This document shows positions 58,109 through 64,000 of a DNA stretch of 64,000 nucleotides, piece by piece. The notes beneath the pieces were generated by a model. It searched no databases. It saw nothing but the letters and a program-made list of their open reading frames with translations, and was not told the origin of the DNA. This DNA comes from Streptomyces rimosus subsp. rimosus. Lineage in GTDB: Bacteria > Actinomycetota > Actinomycetes > Streptomycetales > Streptomycetaceae. The stretch is from assembly GCF_000720725.1 (NCBI RefSeq), contig NZ_JOCQ01000051.1:1-64000 (forward strand), read 5' to 3'. Position numbers and translations under genes: made by a program. Position 1 is the stretch's first letter; every line of letters starts with the position of its first letter.

Positions 58109-59968
58109 TCAGGCCACGACCCGTACGCCGTACTCCCGCACCCAGGTGTCGAACTCGATGAGCCGCTCCAGGACGGCGCGGGCGCTGAACGGGCCGCCGA
58201 CCCCGTACGCGCCCTCCGGCCGGGCCAGGAGCCGGCGGATGCCGTCCGCGCTCACCAGGCGCAGCACCGGCGCGTCCGGGGTGAGGAGGTCCGCGACCTT
58301 GCGGCGCAGGGCGCGTTCGTAGCTGAGGTCCTGGGTGGAGGGGTAGGGGCTCTTCTTCCGGTCGAGGACCGAGTCCGGGAGCAGGCCGCGCATCGCGGCG
58401 CGCAGCAGGCTCTTCTCCCGGCCGTCGAAGTTCTTCATGGCCCACGGGGTGTTGTAGACGTACTCGACCAGGCGGTGGTCGGTGAAGGGGACCCGTACCT
58501 CCAGGCTGACCGCCATGCTGATGCGGTCCTTGCGGTCCAGGAGGAAGTTCTCCCAGCGGGTGAGGTTGAGGTAGGTGATCTCGCGCATCCGGGCCTCGTG
58601 CCCGGTCTCGCCGGGCAGCCGCTCCATCTCGGCCAGCGCCTCGGCGTAGCGCCGCCCGATGTACGCGCCGAGGTCCAGCGCGTCCCACAGGCCCAGTTCG
58701 CGCAGCGCTCCGATGCCGCCCGCCTTCTCGAACGGGTCGTGCCAGGGGAAGCTGTCGAGGCCGACGGCCTCCGGGGCGTGGAACCAGGTGTAGCCGCCGA
58801 AGAGCTCGTCCGACGCCTCGCCGGACAGCGCCACCGTCATACGTTCCTTGAGTGCCCGGCAGAGCAGGTACAGGGAGTACTCCATGTCGCCGGTGGACAC
58901 CGGCAGATCCTGGGCGCGCAGTACGGCGTCGCGGACCTCCGGGTCGAGGAGGTCGTCGTTGTCCAGTTCCACGATGATGTGGTCGGCGCCGAGGTGGCCG
59001 GCCACCTCGATCGCGAACGGGGTGTCCGGGTCCTCCCACTGCACGTTGGAGCGGAAGCGCTCCTGGTGGCCGGTGAAGTCGACGGAGAACGCGCGGACCG
59101 GTTCCGGCACGCCGCGCCGGGCGCGGGAGGCGGCGGCGAGCGCGGTGATGGCGCTGGAGTCCAGGCCGCCGGAGAGCAGGGTGCCCACGGTGACGTCGGC
59201 GTAGAGCTGGCGCTCGACGGTGTCCTCCAGGAGCGAGCGGACGGTGGCCACGGTGGTGTCGAGGTCGTCGGTGTGCCGGCGGGCCGTCAGTTTCCAGTAG
59301 GTGCGTACGCCGCTTCCGTCCCGGGTGAATTTCCGTACGGTCCCGGGCAGCACCTCGTGCATGTCCCGGAAAACGCCGTGGCCCGGTGTTTTGACGATGC
59401 CGAAGATTTCGCAGAGCCCTTCCGTGTCCACGGCCGCTTCGGCCTCGTCGTGGGCGAGGATCGCCTTCGGCTCGGAGCCGAAGAGCACGCCGTCGGCGGT
59501 CGGCCGGTAATAGAGGGGCTTGACGCCCATTCGGTCGCGGACCAGCAGCAGTTCTTCGGAGCGCGGGTCCCACAGCGCGAAGGCGTAGATTCCGTTCAGG
59601 CGCTCAGCGAAATCCTCTCCCCACTCCAGGTAGGCGCGGAGCACGACTTCCGTGTCGCTGGACGTCCGGAAGACGTGTCCGAGCGCACGCAAGTCCTCGC
59701 GCAGTTCGCGGAAGTTGTAGACCTCGCCGGTGTAGGTGATGACCGGCGATTTCCCGGTGTCCCCGTCGCCCGCCGCGGTCATCGGCTGGCGGCCGCCCTC
59801 GATGTCGATGATCGCCAATCTGCGGTGGCCGAGCAGTGCGTGTTCCGACGCCCATACTCCCCCGGCGTCGGGGCCACGGCAGACCATGGTTTCGGTCATC
59901 GCCTCCGCGGTATCGGTATACGCGGTGAGGTCGCGCGTGAAACTCACCCACCCGGCCATACCGCACAT
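58109..59968 (-). CDS. asnB: Asparagine synthetase, glutamine-hydrolysing
   Basis: ATG 59968-59966 places Cys at residue 2 (MCGMAGWVSF), needed as the N-terminal nucleophile of class II glutamine amidotransferases; GTG 59977 would block it. 619 residues. Glutaminase landmarks are CRGPDAGG, LGHRRLAIID and ITYTGEVYNF. The synthetase domain has the PP-loop TLLSGGLDSSAITAL and the ALSGEASDELFGGYTW stretch. The enzyme makes asparagine (or a related amide) from aspartate, ATP and glutamine. The C-terminal part has the usual ASN-synthase helices with RMREITYLNLTRWENFLLDRKDR. It is divergent from narG with a shared 308-bp promoter region. Confidence 0.85.
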   Translation of the reverse strand: MCGMAGWVSFTRDLTAYTDTAEAMTETMVCRGPDAGGVWASEHALLGHRRLAIIDIEGGRQPMTAAGDGDTGKSPVITYTGEVYNFRELREDLRALGHVFRTSSDTEVVLRAYLEWGEDFAERLNGIYAFALWDPRSEELLLVRDRMGVKPLYYRPTADGVLFGSEPKAILAHDEAEAAVDTEGLCEIFGIVKTPGHGVFRDMHEVLPGTVRKFTRDGSGVRTYWKLTARRHTDDLDTTVATVRSLLEDTVERQLYADVTVGTLLSGGLDSSAITALAAASRARRGVPEPVRAFSVDFTGHQERFRSNVQWEDPDTPFAIEVAGHLGADHIIVELDNDDLLDPEVRDAVLRAQDLPVSTGDMEYSLYLLCRALKERMTVALSGEASDELFGGYTWFHAPEAVGLDSFPWHDPFEKAGGIGALRELGLWDALDLGAYIGRRYAEALAEMERLPGETGHEARMREITYLNLTRWENFLLDRKDRISMAVSLEVRVPFTDHRLVEYVYNTPWAMKNFDGREKSLLRAAMRGLLPDSVLDRKKSPYPSTQDLSYERALRRKVADLLTPDAPVLRLVSADGIRRLLARPEGAYGVGGPFSARAVLERLIEFDTWVREYGVRVVA

Positions 59969-60276
59969 GGAAACCACACGCCTTCATCGGGAAGGTGCGG
60001 GCCGGTGGCGGGCGTCCTCGCACTTTCCTACAAGTGCCTGGGCCAATTCTATCCGCCACGCTTCCAGCCGTCCCGGCGAGACGGCTTGCAGGTGGTAAAC
60101 GTGTCATTCAGGTGGCCGTGGAGCAGCCACGGCAAAGGCGGAGAAAAATAACTTCCAAAGCTGGCCAACCGGCGAAAGAACGGCGCGGCGGGCGGCCGCG
60201 GCGAGGGGAATCTGGGGTGGTTCGTTGCATGGCGTACCGAACGGGTCCGCCACCGTGCCCCCGGAAGGAGCCTTGT
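59969..60276. other. Divergent promoter region of asnB and narG
   Basis: No gene in about 308 bases. On the minus strand TAGAAT (60051-60046) is a good -10 box for asnB, about 75 bases before its start. For narG, GGAAGGAG lies just before the ATG at 60277; its promoter is not obvious. No clear FNR/NNR-type palindrome was recognised. Confidence 0.45.
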
Positions 60277-63200
60277 ATGTGGCGTGGCAGGGCGGAGGCC
60301 GAGCGGGTCGCGGCGGACGCGGCCGGGAAACTGCTGGCGGCCGGACGGCTGCTGTCGCGGGCACCGGGCACGGAGGACGGGCGGGCGGTTTTCCGTACGG
60401 ATCAGGAGGTCAACGACGCGCCGTACCGGGAGCGCTGGGCGCACGACAAGGTGGTGCGCTCGACCCACGGCGTGAATTGCACCGGCTCGTGTTCCTGGCA
60501 GGTCTTCGTCAAAGACGGACTCATCACCTGGGAAACACAGGCGACCGATTACCCGTCGGTGGGACCGGACCGCCCGGAGTACGAGCCCAGGGGAGCGGGC
60601 CCGCGGCAAGGGCGTCTCGTCCGTATCGGCTGGGACGAGGCACTGGAGATCGCCGCCGCCCATGTGCACACCCTCCAGCACCACGGGCCGGACCGGATCG
60701 CCGGCTTCTCCCCCATCCCCGCGATGTCGATGGCCTCGCACGCGGTCGGTGCCCGCTTCATGGCCCTGCTCGGCGCGCCGATGCTCTCCTTCTACGACTG
60801 GTACGCGGATCTGCCGATCGCCTCCCCGCAGGTCTTCGGCGACCAGACCGACGTGCCGGAATCCGGCGACTGGTGGGACGCGGCGTATCTGATGCTGTGG
60901 GGCTCGAATGTGCCGGTCACCCGCACCCCGGACGCCCACTGGATGGCCGAGGCCCGCTACCGCGGCCAGAAGGTCGTGGTGGTCTCCCCCGACTACGCCG
61001 ACGCCACCAAATTCGCCGACGAATGGCTGCGCCCCCACCCCGGCACCGACGGCGCCCTGGCCATGGCCATGGGCCACGTCATCCTGCGCGAATGCTTCGT
61101 CCGGCGCCGGGTCCCGTACTTCACCGACTACGTCAAGACCTTCACCGACCTCCCCTTCCTCATCGAGCTGACGGAGTACGCCGGAAAGGCGACGGAATGC
61201 ACCGGGCACGGGCCGGGCGCGGCGGTTCACGTCCCCGGCCCGTTCGTCACGGCGCAGGACGCGGGGCTCGTTCCGGGCGCCGAGGGCGCGGCCCGGCGGT
61301 GGATGCCGGTGCTCTTCGACGCGGTCGCCGGTGCCCCGGCCGTACCGGGCGGCACGCTGGGCGACCGCTGGAGCGAGGGCGGCGCGGGACGCTGGAACCT
61401 GGATCTGGGCGGCATCGATCCGCTGCTGAGCCTGTACGGGCGGCCGGACGCGGGCACCGCGCGCGTGGTGCTGCCTCGCTTCGACCAGGAGCAAGGCACG
61501 GTGGAGCGGGAGGTGCCGGCGCTGCGCGTGGGCGGGCGCCTGGTGACCACGGTCTTCGATCTGCTGCTGACGCAGTACGGGGTGGGGCGCCCGGGTCTGG
61601 GCGGGCAGTGGCCCGGCTCTTACGAGGACGCGGACGTGCCGTGCACTCCGGCGTGGCAGGAGACCATCACATCGGTGCCCGCGCGCGCGGCCGTACGCGC
61701 GGCGCGGGAATTCGCGCGCACGGCGGAGCAGACCCGGGGCCGCTGCATGATCGTGATGGGCGCGGGCACCAATCACTGGTTCCACTCGGACACCATCTAC
61801 CGGTCCTTCCTGTCCCTGCTGCTGCTCACGGGCTGTCAGGGCGTCAACGGCGGCGGCTGGGCGCACTACGTGGGCCAGGAGAAGGTGCGCCCGCTCACGG
61901 GCTGGCAGCAGCTGTCCACGGCCGCCGACTGGGTGCGCCCGTCGCGGCAGATGGCCGGCACGCCGTACTGGTATCTGCACTCCGGCCAGTGGCGGTACGA
62001 CCGGGCCCCGGCCGACGCGCTCGCCTCCCCGGCCGCCCGGGGCCTGTTCGCGCGGCAGCACACCGCCGATCTGGTGGCCCGCTCGGCGCGCCGGGGCTGG
62101 ATGCCCTCGTACCCGACCTTCGACGCCAACCCCCTGGAGCTGGGCCGGCGCATCCGCGACGCGGGCGCGGACCCCGGCCGGTGGGTCGCGGCCGAGCGGG
62201 ACGCCGGACGGCTCTCCTTCGCCTGCGAGGCCCCGGACGCACCCGCCAACTGGCCACGCGTCCTGAACGTGTGGCGGGCGAACCTGATCGGTTCCTCGGC
62301 CAAGGGCAACGAGTACTTCCTCGGCCACCTGCTCGGCGCCGACGACAACGCGGACGCCGAGGAAGCGCCCCCTGAGGCCCGTCCGCGCGACGTCACGTGG
62401 CACGAGCAGGCGCCGCGCGGCAAGCTGGACCTGCTGCTGGCGCTGGACTTCCGCATGACGTCCACCACGCTCTTCGCCGATCTCGTGCTGCCGGCCGCGA
62501 CCTGGTACGAGAAGCACGACCTGTCCAGCACGGACATGCACCCGTACGTACACGCGTTCTCGCCCGCGATCAGCCCGCCCTGGCAGGCCCGTACCGACTT
62601 CGACATCTTCCACGGGCTCGCCCGGGAGGTGAGCCGGCTGGCGGCCGGGCGCCTGGACGACGCCTGCGACCTGGTGGCCACCGCCCTCCACCACGACACG
62701 GCGGCGGGCGAGGCCCCGCCGCCGGGGCCGACCGGGCCGCGGCTCACGCTGGTGGAGCGGGACTACACCACGCTCGCCGACCGGCTGGCCGCCTTCGGCC
62801 CGCTGGCGCAGGAGCAGGGCATGTCCGTCAAGGGCGTCACCGTACGGGCCGGTCCGGAGACGGACTGGCTCGCCGCCCGCTGCGGCACGGCCACCGGGGG
62901 CTCGGCACACGGCCGGCCGCTGCTGGACACGGACGTGAAGCTGTGCGAGGCGATCCTCGCCCTGTCGGGCACCACCAACGGACGGCTGGCCGCCGAGGGG
63001 TTCCGGGCGCTCGCCGGGCGCTGCGGCCCGGGCCGCGGCCTGGAGGAACTGGCCGCCTCGGTCGCCGAACGGCGCGTCGTCTTCTCGGACACCCAGGCCC
63101 GCCCGGTGCAGGTGTCGGCGAGTTTCGAGTGGTCGGGCAAGGAGGGTCCGGAGCGGCGGTACGCGCCGTTCACGATCAACACCGAACACCGCAAGCCCTG

Positions 63201-63798
63201 GCACACGCTGACCGGCCGTCAGCACTTCTACCTCGACCACGAGTGGATCGCCGAGTTCGGCGAGCAGTTGCCGGTCTTCCGGCCGCCGCTGGATCTGGCC
63301 GCACTGGGCGAACGGCCGCGTCCCGGCGCGTCCACCGGGCCGTCGGTGACCGTGCGCTATGTGACGCCGCACTCGAAGTGGTCCATCCACTCCGAGTACC
63401 AGGAGAACCTGCTCATGCAGACGCTGGCCCGCGGCGGCCCGGTGATCTGGATGAGCGTGGCCGACGCGGCGGCCGCCGGGGTGGCCGACAACGACTGGAT
63501 CGAGGCGGTCAACGCCAACGGCGTGGTCGTCGCGCGGGCCGTCGTCTCGCACCGCATGCCGCCCGGCACGGTGTTCATGTACCACGTGCAGGAGCGCCTG
63601 GTGAACGTGCCGCTGTCGCAGACCACCGGGCGGCGCGGCGGTGTGCACAACGCCCTGACCCGGCTGCTGATCAAGCCGACCCACCTCATCGGCGGCCACG
63701 CCCAGCTGTCCTTCGCCCCCAACTACTACGGCCCCACCGGCAACCAGCGCGACGCGGTGACCACCATCCGGCGCCGCTCCCAGGAGGTCAGCTACTGA
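60277..63798 (+). CDS. narG: Respiratory nitrate reductase alpha subunit with internal deletion
   Basis: ATG 60277 after GGAAGGAG gives 1173 residues. The FS0 site starts normally: His64, Cys68 and Cys72 in THGVNCTGSCSW. The Mo-ligand Asp174 is in SFYDWYADLP, and PISAMSM-type and QTDVPESGDWW stretches follow. The C-terminal Mo-bisMGD binding domain is complete (PHSKWSIHSEYQENLLMQ, FAPNYYGPTGNQRD). The fourth FS0 ligand, expected 35 residues after Cys72 in EPRGC, is Ala107 (EPRGAGPRQG). About 55-60 residues that normally lie between this motif and the LVR.SW segment are missing. The enzyme would reduce nitrate with quinol electrons through NarH and NarI; with this deletion activity is doubtful. 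narH follows with overlapping stop and start. Confidence 0.85.
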   Translation: MWRGRAEAERVAADAAGKLLAAGRLLSRAPGTEDGRAVFRTDQEVNDAPYRERWAHDKVVRSTHGVNCTGSCSWQVFVKDGLITWETQATDYPSVGPDRPEYEPRGAGPRQGRLVRIGWDEALEIAAAHVHTLQHHGPDRIAGFSPIPAMSMASHAVGARFMALLGAPMLSFYDWYADLPIASPQVFGDQTDVPESGDWWDAAYLMLWGSNVPVTRTPDAHWMAEARYRGQKVVVVSPDYADATKFADEWLRPHPGTDGALAMAMGHVILRECFVRRRVPYFTDYVKTFTDLPFLIELTEYAGKATECTGHGPGAAVHVPGPFVTAQDAGLVPGAEGAARRWMPVLFDAVAGAPAVPGGTLGDRWSEGGAGRWNLDLGGIDPLLSLYGRPDAGTARVVLPRFDQEQGTVEREVPALRVGGRLVTTVFDLLLTQYGVGRPGLGGQWPGSYEDADVPCTPAWQETITSVPARAAVRAAREFARTAEQTRGRCMIVMGAGTNHWFHSDTIYRSFLSLLLLTGCQGVNGGGWAHYVGQEKVRPLTGWQQLSTAADWVRPSRQMAGTPYWYLHSGQWRYDRAPADALASPAARGLFARQHTADLVARSARRGWMPSYPTFDANPLELGRRIRDAGADPGRWVAAERDAGRLSFACEAPDAPANWPRVLNVWRANLIGSSAKGNEYFLGHLLGADDNADAEEAPPEARPRDVTWHEQAPRGKLDLLLALDFRMTSTTLFADLVLPAATWYEKHDLSSTDMHPYVHAFSPAISPPWQARTDFDIFHGLAREVSRLAAGRLDDACDLVATALHHDTAAGEAPPPGPTGPRLTLVERDYTTLADRLAAFGPLAQEQGMSVKGVTVRAGPETDWLAARCGTATGGSAHGRPLLDTDVKLCEAILALSGTTNGRLAAEGFRALAGRCGPGRGLEELAASVAERRVVFSDTQARPVQVSASFEWSGKEGPERRYAPFTINTEHRKPWHTLTGRQHFYLDHEWIAEFGEQLPVFRPPLDLAALGERPRPGASTGPSVTVRYVTPHSKWSIHSEYQENLLMQTLARGGPVIWMSVADAAAAGVADNDWIEAVNANGVVVARAVVSHRMPPGTVFMYHVQERLVNVPLSQTTGRRGGVHNALTRLLIKPTHLIGGHAQLSFAPNYYGPTGNQRDAVTTIRRRSQEVSY

Positions 63799-64000
63799 TG
63801 CGCGTCATGGCGCAGATCGCGATGGTGATGAACCTCGACAAGTGCATCGGCTGCCACACCTGCTCGGTCACCTGCAAACAGACCTGGACCAACCGCACCG
63901 GCACCGAATACGTGTGGTTCAACAACGTCGAGACCCGCCCAGGGCAGGGCTACCCCCGCGCCTACGAGGACCAGGACCGCTGGCAGGGCGGCTGGCATCT
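63798..64000 (+). CDS. narH: Nitrate reductase beta subunit, start only
   Basis: ATG 63798 overlaps the narG stop (TGATG), so the genes are coupled. The frame runs off the window after 67 complete codons. The first iron-sulfur motif of NarH is complete: LDKCIGCHTCSVTCKQTW. The following WFNNVETRPGQGYPR and DRWQGGWHL are also normal for NarH, which carries electrons from NarI to NarG on the cytoplasmic side of the membrane. Confidence 0.9.
   Translation, partial: MRVMAQIAMVMNLDKCIGCHTCSVTCKQTWTNRTGTEYVWFNNVETRPGQGYPRAYEDQDRWQGGWH

Noticed and set aside
1..64000. A complete defence island or prophage
   Set aside because: No integrase, restriction, CBASS, Thoeris-like or phage structural genes; the macro-domain, TerD/RING and immunity-type genes are scattered singles.

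Overview
The window is high-GC actinomycete DNA and most likely comes from Streptomyces. The grounds are very strong G/C bias at third codon positions, many GTG/TTG starts, purine-rich ribosome binding sites, and proteins close to known Streptomyces ones: a CmlR-type chloramphenicol exporter, a streptomycin 3''-kinase, a SARP-NB-ARC-TPR regulator, GlxA-type regulators and an SCO0854-type RING protein. Broken genes, an insertion element, tandem repeats and several resistance-like genes suggest accessory sequence such as a chromosome arm, but that is inference. No tRNA, rRNA, CRISPR array or phage/integrase module was seen.

Layout. 1-2353 is debris: the end of a flavodoxin gene, a broken IS5-type transposase, an immunity-type gene and a broken EamA transporter whose frame runs into it. 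2381-6411 is a leftward four-gene operon: methyltransferase, HAD phosphatase, 2-oxoglutarate oxygenase, EamA exporter. 7120-8490 is a short threonyl-tRNA synthetase without an editing domain, preceded by a leader peptide with three consecutive Thr codons and a 14-bp perfect hairpin. 8581-16004 holds envelope and secreted proteins (beta-propeller, DUF4190, M48 and M20 peptidases, LppU-like). 16006-18228 is an IS481-type transposon carrying cmlR; it sits in a CTAG that supplied the stop codons of two convergent genes.

18230-31090 holds an alcohol dehydrogenase, a decayed HxlR/SDR pair, a macro-domain protein, DoxX, a hydroxybutyrate-dehydrogenase-like SDR, a uridine kinase-like protein, a lipoprotein, a RING+TerD protein and a TetR regulator. 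31144-39177 holds an SGNH hydrolase, a TetX-like monooxygenase with its TetR regulator, a streptomycin kinase, two coupled ATP-grasp ligases, an MBL-fold hydrolase and a LysR regulator. 39295-44991 holds a SARP regulator and a MerR/SulP pair. 45462-50175 is a promoter-to-terminator cassette: AsnO/VioC-like hydroxylase, TSUP exporter, hydroxy-acid oxidase and PLP aminotransferase, which look like enzymes for a modified amino acid. 50359-58100 holds a secreted beta-helix protein behind a LacI-type operator, two GlxA paralogs flanking a secreted S1 protease, an acetoacetate-decarboxylase-like protein and an ArAE-type exporter. 58109-64000 holds asnB, then narG with an internal deletion, and the start of narH.

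The main leads are the threonine-responsive leader on an editing-less ThrRS, the cmlR transposon, the RING-TerD protein, the hydroxylase/oxidase/aminotransferase cassette, the methyltransferase-HAD-oxygenase-exporter operon, and a NarG lacking its fourth FS0 ligand. All function calls come from reading motifs; no database search was run.
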